DNA of 64,000 nucleotides from Echinicola jeungdonensis (GTDB lineage: Bacteria > Bacteroidota > Bacteroidia > Cytophagales > Cyclobacteriaceae): positions 2,192,001 to 2,256,000 of the forward strand of contig NZ_JAUFQT010000001.1 in assembly GCF_030409905.1 (NCBI RefSeq), in the 5' to 3' direction. Made by a program: the position numbers and the translations under genes. Shown here one piece after another: positions 47,151 through 55,390 of the stretch. Below the pieces are notes generated by a model. It searched no databases and had not been told where the DNA came from. It saw only the letters and a list, made by a program, of their open reading frames with translations. Every line of letters starts with the position of its first letter. Positions within the stretch are counted from its first letter, which is position 1.

Positions 47151-50100
47151 ATGAAGCGAAAAAATATACATAAAATTTGTACAGCTGCCCTGGCTATACA
47201 ATTGGGATTTGCAGGTTCGCTATTTGCCCAAGAAGTAGAGGAAGTAAAGGTTCAGTCGAACCCACAGGGCATGTTCCAGGCAGAAAAGGTGATCGGTAAA
47301 ATCACTTCAAAAAGAACTGGACAGCCCCTTGAGGGAATCGGTATTGCCTATAAGGACATCTCGGCAACTTTTTCTAATTCCGATGGCAAGTTTGAACTCA
47401 TGGTTCCCGCTTATACCACTACTATTCAAATCAGTTTTGGAGATAAGTTGGTAAAAGAAGTCCCTCTTAAAGGCAGAAGCAGCCTGAGTATCCAACTATC
47501 CGATTTTGAATTGGAGGAAGCTGGGGAAGTAAGTGTAAAACTACCCTATGAAAACAGATTGCAGGATCATTTGACAGGGGCAGTGTCTTCGGTGGACTTG
47601 ACCGATGCTTGGAAAGGAAAAGCCAATTCCCCTGAAACTGCTATGCAGGGACAGGCCGCAGGTGTTAATATGATCAGAAGGTCAGGAACACCCGGTATAG
47701 GTGCAAATACTTTCATTCGTGGTTTGGCTTCTATAAATGCGGAAAGCCAGCCTCTTGTAGTGGTGGATGGAATGATCTATGATATGAACGATTATCAAGG
47801 TTCCATTATCAATGGATTTACCTCCAACCCCTTGTCTTTTATTGATGTAAAGGATGTAGACAAAGTGAGTTATATCAAGGATGGTGGTTCTTTATATGGT
47901 ATCAAGGGGGCAAATGGGGTGATCTTGATCACCACTTCCCGGGCAAAAGACCTGACTACCAGAATTGATTTTTATACTTACGGTGGGGTTAATATGCGAC
48001 CTGATAACCTTCCGGTAATGGAGGCAGATGAGTACAGACCTTATTTTGCTGAAATGTTGGCCAGCAGTGGTCTGACCACCAATGAGGTGTTGAGTCACCG
48101 GTATATGAATGAAACCCCTGATACTTTGGGGTATTACAATTACCACAACAATACCAACTGGCAAAATCAGGTAATGAACCGGACTTATGATCAAAATTAT
48201 TTTATCAAAGTATCCGGTGGGGACAATATCGCTAAATACGCCCTTTCTATGGGACACTTGAAAAGCAGGACCATTATGGAAGGTGAGCAGTTTTCCCGCT
48301 CTAATATGCGTTTCAATGCGGATTTCCAGATTACTCCTAAATTAACTGCAGGTACCAATATGGCTTTCTCTTATGCGGTAAATGATCTTTACCAATACGG
48401 GACTGAGGTTCAGGATATCAGCCCTTTAAACTTAGGCTTGGTGAAATCCCCTTTTCTGGCACCCAATATCTTTGATGAAAATGGGGAAAGGTCTCCCAAC
48501 TTGTATGATTCTGATTCCCTGGGAATCAGTAACCCAAGGTCTATCATTGAGAACATGCAAGCTCAGAACAGAAGGTTCCGCTTCTTTGGGGCTTATAATG
48601 CCAAATACCAATTTAATGACAAGTTTAGTGTGCAGAGTCTATTTGGCTTGACCATTGACCAGAACAGGGAGACCTTCTTTGTCCCAGGCCTTGGGGTAGA
48701 AGAAGAAGTTGGATCCAATGCGATCATCCAAAACAGGATCGGGGGACAGATTCAAAAGCTATTCACCACTTACAGTGATACGCGTTTTAATTATTCCAAT
48801 ACCTTTGGCTATGCCCATAACTTGGACCTCGGCTTAGGCTTTAGGTATAACGAAAACAGCTTAGAGGAAGACGGTGGTTTTGCCTTTAATTCCGGTACCG
48901 ATGATTTTATCACCTTGGGATCAGGAGTTACTTCTCTTAATCAAAACTTTGGTAGGGTAGCCGATTCGAAATGGATGAGTTATTATGCTGATGCAAGCTA
49001 TAATTACTTAAATAAATACTTCCTTGATTTCAACATTGCTTTGGATGGATCTTCCAGGGTTGGTGAGGAAGCAAAAGATGGAATTTCCCTTTTTGATCAT
49101 CAATTTGGGGTATTCCCTTCCATTAAGGGAGCTTGGTTGATCTCCTCTGAAGATTTTATGGCCACTAGTTCTTTGGATCTTTTGAAATTGAGATTGAGCT
49201 ATAGCCAAACTGGTAATGACGGTATTGGAAACTTCCACAACTATCAGTTGTACAAAGGAAGCAATGTGATTGCCGTTCAAGGTTTGGTAAGGGCTAACCT
49301 GGCCAATCCGGAAATCCAGTGGGAAACCAATAATAAAATCAATGCTGGTATTGATGTAGCTACTTCAAATAAGGCCCTAGCCTTTAGCGTAGACCTTTAT
49401 CAAAATACCATCAGCAATATGTTGACTTACCGTCCTTTAAGAACGGTGACCGGTTTTGATTACTATGTCACCAATGAAGGTGAAATGGTGAACAGAGGTG
49501 TTGATCTGGGCATTAACGCAAGGGTTCTGGACAAAGAAGTTAAGTTGGATCTTGGTCTGCAAGTTGGTAAGTATATTAATGAAGTCGAGCAATTGCCTTA
49601 TGATCAACGTATAACTCCAGTAGCCGGTGGGGAAATGATCACCAAAACCGGGGAAGCAGCTGCCATGTTCTATGGATATGAAACCGATGGGGTTTACTCC
49701 ACTTCTGAGGCTGCCGCTTCTGCAGGTTTGAAAACCTATAATGAAAGTGACCAGTTAATTCCTTTCCGGGCTGGTGACGTGAAATTTGTGGATAAGAATG
49801 GCGATAGTATCATTGATGAAAATGACAAAACCATTATTGGTAATCCTAACCCAGATTTCTACGGAGGATTTACAGCTCATGCGACTTATAAGCGATTTAC
49901 TTTTGATGCAGCCTTTAATTTCTCATCAGGAAATGATGTTTACAATTACGTAAGGCAGCAAATGGAGAGCATGTCAGGGTATGAAAACCAGTTCCTAAGT
50001 GTAAGAAACAGATGGAGAGCAGAAGGTCAGCAAACGGATATGCCAAGATTGGCTTATGGGGACCCAATGGGGAACAGCAGATTCTCTGACAGGTGGATAG

Positions 50101-50339
50101 AGGATGGCTCTTACCTAAGGTTAAAAACTATCAACATCAGTTATGATATCCCCGTAGATGGTGACATTATCAAAAATGTAAATGTATATGCTGCGGGTCA
50201 GAACATCTTGACCTTTACCAACTACCTGGGTTATGACCCTGAGTTCAGTTCCTCCAGAAGTGTGTTTGGACAGGGAGTGGATGTAGGCATGATGCCACAA
50301 TTTGCTAGTGTGTTGTTAGGACTGAAAATCGGATTGTAA
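47151..50339 (+). CDS. SusC-type TonB-dependent outer-membrane transporter (second copy)
   Basis: A 1062-residue SusC/RagA-family receptor with signal peptide (LGFAGSLFAQ). It has a carboxypeptidase-regulatory-like domain (SKRTGQPLEGIGIAYKD), then a plug with AAGVNMIRRSGTPGIG, NTFIRGLASINAES, PLVVVDGMIYD and GIKGANGVILITTSR, then the barrel. It is clearly diverged from the first copy, including a rewritten plug, so a different oligosaccharide preference is plausible. SusD begins 2-38 bp downstream, depending on the start used. Confidence 0.94.
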   Translation: MKRKNIHKICTAALAIQLGFAGSLFAQEVEEVKVQSNPQGMFQAEKVIGKITSKRTGQPLEGIGIAYKDISATFSNSDGKFELMVPAYTTTIQISFGDKLVKEVPLKGRSSLSIQLSDFELEEAGEVSVKLPYENRLQDHLTGAVSSVDLTDAWKGKANSPETAMQGQAAGVNMIRRSGTPGIGANTFIRGLASINAESQPLVVVDGMIYDMNDYQGSIINGFTSNPLSFIDVKDVDKVSYIKDGGSLYGIKGANGVILITTSRAKDLTTRIDFYTYGGVNMRPDNLPVMEADEYRPYFAEMLASSGLTTNEVLSHRYMNETPDTLGYYNYHNNTNWQNQVMNRTYDQNYFIKVSGGDNIAKYALSMGHLKSRTIMEGEQFSRSNMRFNADFQITPKLTAGTNMAFSYAVNDLYQYGTEVQDISPLNLGLVKSPFLAPNIFDENGERSPNLYDSDSLGISNPRSIIENMQAQNRRFRFFGAYNAKYQFNDKFSVQSLFGLTIDQNRETFFVPGLGVEEEVGSNAIIQNRIGGQIQKLFTTYSDTRFNYSNTFGYAHNLDLGLGFRYNENSLEEDGGFAFNSGTDDFITLGSGVTSLNQNFGRVADSKWMSYYADASYNYLNKYFLDFNIALDGSSRVGEEAKDGISLFDHQFGVFPSIKGAWLISSEDFMATSSLDLLKLRLSYSQTGNDGIGNFHNYQLYKGSNVIAVQGLVRANLANPEIQWETNNKINAGIDVATSNKALAFSVDLYQNTISNMLTYRPLRTVTGFDYYVTNEGEMVNRGVDLGINARVLDKEVKLDLGLQVGKYINEVEQLPYDQRITPVAGGEMITKTGEAAAMFYGYETDGVYSTSEAAASAGLKTYNESDQLIPFRAGDVKFVDKNGDSIIDENDKTIIGNPNPDFYGGFTAHATYKRFTFDAAFNFSSGNDVYNYVRQQMESMSGYENQFLSVRNRWRAEGQQTDMPRLAYGDPMGNSRFSDRWIEDGSYLRLKTINISYDIPVDGDIIKNVNVYAAGQNILTFTNYLGYDPEFSSSRSVFGQGVDVGMMPQFASVLLGLKIGL

Positions 50340-50377
50340 TCATGCAAAAGTTATTGAGAATTTTAAAAGCTGAAAAT

Positions 50378-52159
50378 ATGAAGCTTAAGCCTAATCATAT
50401 CAAAAAATATATTGCAGCAGCTTTGCTGGGAGCAGGACTTTCTTCCTGCTCCGGCATGCTGGATGTGGAACCTACCGGAGAATTGGAAAAGGAAGATTAT
50501 TACCAAACTGAGCTTGATGCTGATGTGGCGGTAATGGGTGTGTATGGAGAACTAATGAAGTTGGCCGAACATTATGTTGTTCTCAATGAGGTACGTGCTG
50601 ACCTTATAGAGCCAACCATGATGGCAGATCAGGATTTGATAGATTTAAGTAACCATAGTGTGGTTGCCTCTGATGATAATAAATATGCTGATCCCAAACC
50701 TTTTTACAGGGTGATTTTGAATTGTAATGAAGTACTGGAAGGTCTTCAAAAGATGCGGGAAGAAAACCGTATCACTGAAGACCAATTTAATCAGAGATAT
50801 TCAGATGTGGGGGCTGTCCGTTCCTGGGTTTATTTACAATTGGGGATTCATTTTGGCGCAGTCCCCTATGTGACCCAAAATTTGGAGAGTATCGATGATG
50901 TTAATAACCATGTACTTTTCCCTAAGCTGAACCTCCCTGATTTAATTGATGAATTGGTGGAGTTTATGGAGAGCCTTCCTTATTTGGATCGTTACCCTGG
51001 TAATATCGGTCTGGTAGGAACATCCAATGGCTATGGAATTGATCGTTATTTTGTTCCTAAAAGAGGCTTGCTAGGAGACCTTTATCTTTGGCAAGGTAAC
51101 TATACAAAAGCTTCTGAAATGTATCGGTATATCATGGAAACTGCCACCCGTGATTTTTCATCAGGTGGAGAATATTATAATAACCTTAGAATTGGTTGGG
51201 GAGGAAATGGAGATTTTGATGTAAGATATGATAAAGTAAATGATATTCGGTCTTTGATTACTTCTCCCAATTCTGGATGGAAGCATATATTTGGTATTGG
51301 GTCAAACGAAAGGTATGAAAAGCAGGTTTGGGTTTGGGCCATGCATTATGACAGTGATTTTGCACCCAAATATCCATTTATCAAGTTATTTGCCAATGAA
51401 GGAGCAGGTGAATATCAGTTGAAACCATCAAAAGCGATTGTTGATATTTGGAACTCTGAAACTCAATGGAATGATTTTGAATTTGATGCCAGGGCCATGC
51501 TTTCTACTGAAAATTGGGATGCGGAAGGTGAGGACCTCCAAGTCGGTAAATACACTGTGAATTACGATCCACTTACCTCACCCCTTCAGGAAGAAGGAAA
51601 ATGGATGTTGGAGAGAGCTGCCTCAGTTCATTTGAAATTTGCTGAAGCTGCAAATAGGGATAACCTGGAGGATATCAGTAAACTATCCAGAGCTATTGTA
51701 AACCAGGGGATTCCAGGTGCTTATAGACCTGAAGGATTTTCAGGGGATGATGTTACAGACATTATGAATACGCTATTTTATCCTTACCCTTATGATTTTG
51801 ATGGCCGTCAAGGTGATTTTCCTTTCTATAGAGGGCCTTGGTACAGGCATATTGGAATTAGGGGAAGAGCTTATCTTCCACCAAAGGAGTTGCCGGAGGA
51901 TATTGGCTTTGTGCAAGAAGAAAAAGATTGGACCGAAGATCTGATCATCGATGAGATGGGAAAAGAATTGGCTTTTGAAGGCCATAGATGGCAGCAATTA
52001 CTTAGGGTTGCCATGAGAAGGAATCCATCTGTATTGGCTGACAGGGTCTATGAAAAACTGTCTAAATCCAATAATCCGGAAGCCGTATCCAGAGCAGCAG
52101 GAGTAAGGGCAAAATTAATGGCCGGAGACTGGTTCCTCCCTTTTCATTGGGAGGAGTAA
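50378..52159 (+). CDS. SusD/RagB-family glycan-binding lipoprotein (second copy)
   Basis: The frame opens at 50342, but the ATG at 50378 gives a proper lipoprotein signal (IAAALLGAGLSSC, C24) and is preferred, for 593 residues. SusD traits: SGMLDVEPTGELEKEDYYQT, VGAVRSWVYLQLGIHFGAVPYV, YLWQGNYTKASEMYRYI and the C-terminal MGKELAFEGHRWQQLLRVA. It is longer than the first SusD. It pairs with the upstream SusC and is the last gene of the operon before the terminator at 52217. Confidence 0.93.
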   Translation: MKLKPNHIKKYIAAALLGAGLSSCSGMLDVEPTGELEKEDYYQTELDADVAVMGVYGELMKLAEHYVVLNEVRADLIEPTMMADQDLIDLSNHSVVASDDNKYADPKPFYRVILNCNEVLEGLQKMREENRITEDQFNQRYSDVGAVRSWVYLQLGIHFGAVPYVTQNLESIDDVNNHVLFPKLNLPDLIDELVEFMESLPYLDRYPGNIGLVGTSNGYGIDRYFVPKRGLLGDLYLWQGNYTKASEMYRYIMETATRDFSSGGEYYNNLRIGWGGNGDFDVRYDKVNDIRSLITSPNSGWKHIFGIGSNERYEKQVWVWAMHYDSDFAPKYPFIKLFANEGAGEYQLKPSKAIVDIWNSETQWNDFEFDARAMLSTENWDAEGEDLQVGKYTVNYDPLTSPLQEEGKWMLERAASVHLKFAEAANRDNLEDISKLSRAIVNQGIPGAYRPEGFSGDDVTDIMNTLFYPYPYDFDGRQGDFPFYRGPWYRHIGIRGRAYLPPKELPEDIGFVQEEKDWTEDLIIDEMGKELAFEGHRWQQLLRVAMRRNPSVLADRVYEKLSKSNNPEAVSRAAGVRAKLMAGDWFLPFHWEE

Positions 52160-52216
52160 TAACCCTGATATTTTGGGTTTTAATTATTGGGGTTTTCTGT
52201 GAACTACAAATAATAG

Positions 52217-52251
52217 CGTATAACCCGATTTTTAATCGGGTTATACGTTTT
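52217..52251 (+). terminator. Terminator ending the SusCD operon
   Basis: A 13-14 bp perfect inverted repeat (52217-52230 with 52234-52247, CGTATAACCCGAT/ATCGGGTTATACG) is followed by TTTT, 58 bp after the SusD stop. Confidence 0.85.
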
Positions 52252-52304
52252 GAATACTATGAGATTTGTTTAACTTAATAGTAAGTTAACAATTGCCCAA
52301 AGCC

Positions 52305-52478
52305 ATGAAGTATTTAAGAAAACAAAGGCCTTCCAAGATAAGCTGGAAGGAAAAGTTATTAGTTTATATCACAACATTGCTCATTTGTATTCTGGCCGCC
52401 AATTTTAAAGTTGCCATTCAAAAGGTTACAGGAAATGCTCACACTCAAGATGTAAATATTTCAACCTTATCAGATTAA
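52305..52478 (+). CDS. Small single-pass membrane protein, unknown
   Basis: A 57-residue ORF from ATG 52305 (an in-frame ATG at 52293 is also possible). It is basic at the N-terminus (KYLRKQRPSKISWKEK), has one hydrophobic helix (LLVYITTLLICILAANF) and a short polar tail. No family was recognised. It lies alone between two strong intrinsic terminators, so it is probably a separate transcript. Small size makes a chance ORF possible, but the clean topology and its own terminator argue for a real gene. Confidence 0.5.
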   Translation: MKYLRKQRPSKISWKEKLLVYITTLLICILAANFKVAIQKVTGNAHTQDVNISTLSD

Positions 52479-52486
52479 CCATGTTA

Positions 52487-52537
52487 AAACAATTAGGTAA
52501 AGGCAAGGCAAATTGCCTTGCCTTTACCTAATTGTTT
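52487..52537 (+). terminator. Long perfect hairpin terminator after small ORF
   Basis: A perfect inverted repeat of 23 bp (52487-52509 with 52515-52537), extendable by two A-T pairs, with inner part GGCAAGGC/GCCTTGCC. A T-rich tract follows (CTTTATTTTTTT). It lies 9 bp past the stop of the 52305 ORF. Confidence 0.85.
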
Positions 52538-52837
52538 CATCTTTATTTTTTTGCCTAAAATCCAAAATGCTTTACTCATAACTATGGCCCTTGTTACTAT
52601 GGGAATGGGCATAGGTTAAATGATCTTAAATTTTTGACATTTCTGATGGAGGAAAAAAACAGTACTAACATCCGTATTTAAATTTTACATTTTCACCTTT
52701 TCTCCTCAATATCTTGGAAGCTGGCTGCTTATTTATCAATCGGAAATGACTAGGCCAATAATAAAAATTGCTGACCTTAACCATAACCTTTAATTCCCGA
52801 TTAAATAAGAAAAAAAAATACTATACAGAATTAACAA
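52538..52837. other. Upstream region of the second enzyme cluster
   Basis: A 300-bp AT-rich leader ahead of the GH2 gene at 52838, with no ORF and no obvious palindromic operator. The promoter of the 52838-64000 cluster is expected here. Confidence 0.5.
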
Positions 52838-55165
52838 ATGACTACCATGACAATCCTCAAATATCATTTTTCATTTTTTATGTGTTTTATTTCCTTGGCG
52901 CTTTTGGCGCAAACCGGAAAAAGGAACACCCTTAATTTCGACAAGGACTGGAAATTTATTCAGGATGATGCAGGTGGCGCCGAAATGCCGGAATTTGATG
53001 ACCGCAGGTGGCAATATCTGGACCTTCCCCACGATTGGAGTATCGAAGGGTCAGTTGACCGAGATAACCCCACTGAGAGAGGAGGTGGGTATATGCCTGC
53101 TGGGGTAGGATGGTACCGGAAAAGTTTTGAAGTACCGGCATCAGCCCAGGGAAAAAAGATTTTTATTGATTTTGATGGCATCATGGCCAACAGTGATGTT
53201 TGGATCAATGGAGAACACCTAGGGAAACGCCCTTTTGGTTATGTGAGTTTCAGATATGAACTTACCCCATACCTTAAATTCGGAAAGGAAAATGTGATCG
53301 CAGTACGGGTGGACAATTCCGACCAACCTGCTTCCCGTTGGTACACTGGGGCAGGGATCTACCGCCACGTAAGGCTGGTGTCCACAGATCCAACCCATAT
53401 TGGTCATTGGGGTATATTTGTAAGTACCCCAAAAGTTTCAGCAAAAAAAGCTGACGTAAAAATACGAACCAAAGTGGTCAACGAGGCAGGGGAAACCAGG
53501 AAAATCAAATTGCTGACGGAAATTGTTGATGAGGGCGGAAAAGTTCTTCAAAAAATCGAAAGTACCCAGCAAATACCTGCCGGAGAAAGTTATGATTTTG
53601 AACAAAACGCCACTGTGAAAGACCCTAAACTTTGGGATATTGCGCAGGGGAACCTGTATCAGGCCGTCAGTAAAGTAATGGATGGCTATAAGGTAATTGA
53701 TGAGGAAACCAATACTTTTGGAATCCGCGAATTCCGTTTTGAGCCGGCCACTGGATTCTATATCAATGACAGGAATGTGAAGCTGAAAGGTGTTTGTTTG
53801 CACCACGATGCGGGTGGAGTTGGAGCAGCTGTGCCCTTGAAGGTATGGGAAAGACGCTTAAATCTGCTCAGAGATTTGGGTGTAAATGCCATCCGTTTGG
53901 CGCACAATCCTTTTGCCCCTGAGTTTTATGAACTTTGTGACCGTATGGGATTTTTGGTCATGGATGAGACTTTTGATACCTGGAATGCCCAAAAAAACCA
54001 TGCAGACTACGGGTACAATATGCATTTCGATGATTGGTGGGAACAGGATACCCGGGATGTGATCATGCGGGACCGCAACTATGCCAGTATCTTTATGTAC
54101 AGCATAGGAAATGAAATCAGAGACAATTTGGACAGCCCTGAAGGGTTCAAAAAATACAAGGACCAGCAGGATTTGGTACATGAACTGGATCCTACTCGCC
54201 CAGTGACGATGGGGCTTTTCCGTCCTAACAGCCAAAATGTATATGATAATGGTTTTGTAGAAATGATGGATGTAGTGGGTCAGAACTATCGTGAAAATGA
54301 ATTGGTGGCCGCTTATCATCAAAAACCTGAAAGAAAAGTCATTGGTACTGAAAATGGACACAGCAGGGGAGCTTGGTTGGCTTTGCGAGACAATGATTTT
54401 ATGGCAGGGCAGTTCCTGTGGACAGGGATTGATTATTTAGGCGAAGCTGACTGGCCAGCCATTTCCCATGATTTTGGCTTATTGGACAGAACTGGAGGGA
54501 TCAAGGCCAAGGCCTTGCAACGAAAAAGCTGGTGGGTTGAAGAGCCTGTGGCCTACGTAGTAAGAAAGGAAACCAATGCCGGTGGAGGAGATTGGGTTCC
54601 AGATTGGACTCCTAGTGATTATGATACCTATGATGTTGCCCATTTGGAAGTGTATAGTAATTGCGAAGAAGTGGAGCTTTTTCTCAATGGTGAATCACTT
54701 GGTACTCAGAAAATGCCTGAAAATGCAGCACCCGTCTCCTACAAAACTACCTTCAAAAAAGGCACTTTAAAAGTGGTTGGCCGAAATGAAGGAAAGCTGG
54801 TTGCCGAACAAATATTGGAAACCGCGGGGGAGCCGGTAGCCCTTAAAATGGAAGTGGACCAAAATACTATCACCAGGGATTTTGATGATGTAGCACATGT
54901 AAAAATCTATGCCCTGGATGAAAATGGTATTGTTAATCCCAATGCGGACAATTTGGTTTACTATAATATTTCAAGCCTTGGTGTGCTAAGGGCATTGGAC
55001 AATGGCGACCGAATGGATCACAGTTCCTCTAAAGGAAAGCGCCGGAGAGTATATCGAGGAGAGGGCCTTGCTATCGTGGGAGCCGAGAGGAAAGCTGGCA
55101 AGATTGTACTTGAAGCATCTTCTAAAGGGCTGGAATCTGCGAAAATTGCAATAAATGTGAAGTGA
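52838..55165 (+). CDS. GH2 beta-galactosidase, secreted (second copy)
   Basis: A 775-residue GH2 enzyme with signal peptide (FSFFMCFISLALLAQ). The alternative ATG at 52847 is equally possible. Motifs: LPHDWSIEGSVDRDNP, GVGWYRKSFEVP, the TIM barrel with LAHNPFAPEFYELCDRMG, acid/base E426 in SIGNEI and nucleophile E505 in IGTENGHSRG, 79 residues apart. DUF4982-type and other C-terminal sandwiches follow. It is a paralogue of the enzyme at 1495 but distinct in the catalytic loops. Galactan or related side chains are the likely substrate. Confidence 0.9.
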   Translation: MTTMTILKYHFSFFMCFISLALLAQTGKRNTLNFDKDWKFIQDDAGGAEMPEFDDRRWQYLDLPHDWSIEGSVDRDNPTERGGGYMPAGVGWYRKSFEVPASAQGKKIFIDFDGIMANSDVWINGEHLGKRPFGYVSFRYELTPYLKFGKENVIAVRVDNSDQPASRWYTGAGIYRHVRLVSTDPTHIGHWGIFVSTPKVSAKKADVKIRTKVVNEAGETRKIKLLTEIVDEGGKVLQKIESTQQIPAGESYDFEQNATVKDPKLWDIAQGNLYQAVSKVMDGYKVIDEETNTFGIREFRFEPATGFYINDRNVKLKGVCLHHDAGGVGAAVPLKVWERRLNLLRDLGVNAIRLAHNPFAPEFYELCDRMGFLVMDETFDTWNAQKNHADYGYNMHFDDWWEQDTRDVIMRDRNYASIFMYSIGNEIRDNLDSPEGFKKYKDQQDLVHELDPTRPVTMGLFRPNSQNVYDNGFVEMMDVVGQNYRENELVAAYHQKPERKVIGTENGHSRGAWLALRDNDFMAGQFLWTGIDYLGEADWPAISHDFGLLDRTGGIKAKALQRKSWWVEEPVAYVVRKETNAGGGDWVPDWTPSDYDTYDVAHLEVYSNCEEVELFLNGESLGTQKMPENAAPVSYKTTFKKGTLKVVGRNEGKLVAEQILETAGEPVALKMEVDQNTITRDFDDVAHVKIYALDENGIVNPNADNLVYYNISSLGVLRALDNGDRMDHSSSKGKRRRVYRGEGLAIVGAERKAGKIVLEASSKGLESAKIAINVK

Positions 55166-55390
55166 TATAATAGACACGAGATGTGAGTATTGAGACGTGA
55201 AATGGTTCGGGCTTTTGTCTTCCTGTTTTAGACCAAAAACCACAATTGTTATCCAGTGTCAGAGACAGTAAGAGGAACGCGAGTTTAACTATCTACAATT
55301 AGTCTCTGACTCAAATAAAGGGAATGCTGGTTCAAGGACAGCGGTATCTAAAGTCTCCTATCTCGCATCTCTAATATTAACCAATCCAAA
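55166..55390. repeat. Nested inverted-repeat segment between GH2 and PL11 genes
   Basis: It contains GTCAGAGAC (55258-55266) and GTCTCTGAC (55302-55310) as an inner inverted repeat. Outer arms, near 55170-55200 (ACGAGATGTGAG) and 55355-55380 (CTCGCATCTCT), are also roughly complementary. The pattern suggests a small non-autonomous, hairpin-forming insertion. No ORF. Confidence 0.5.
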
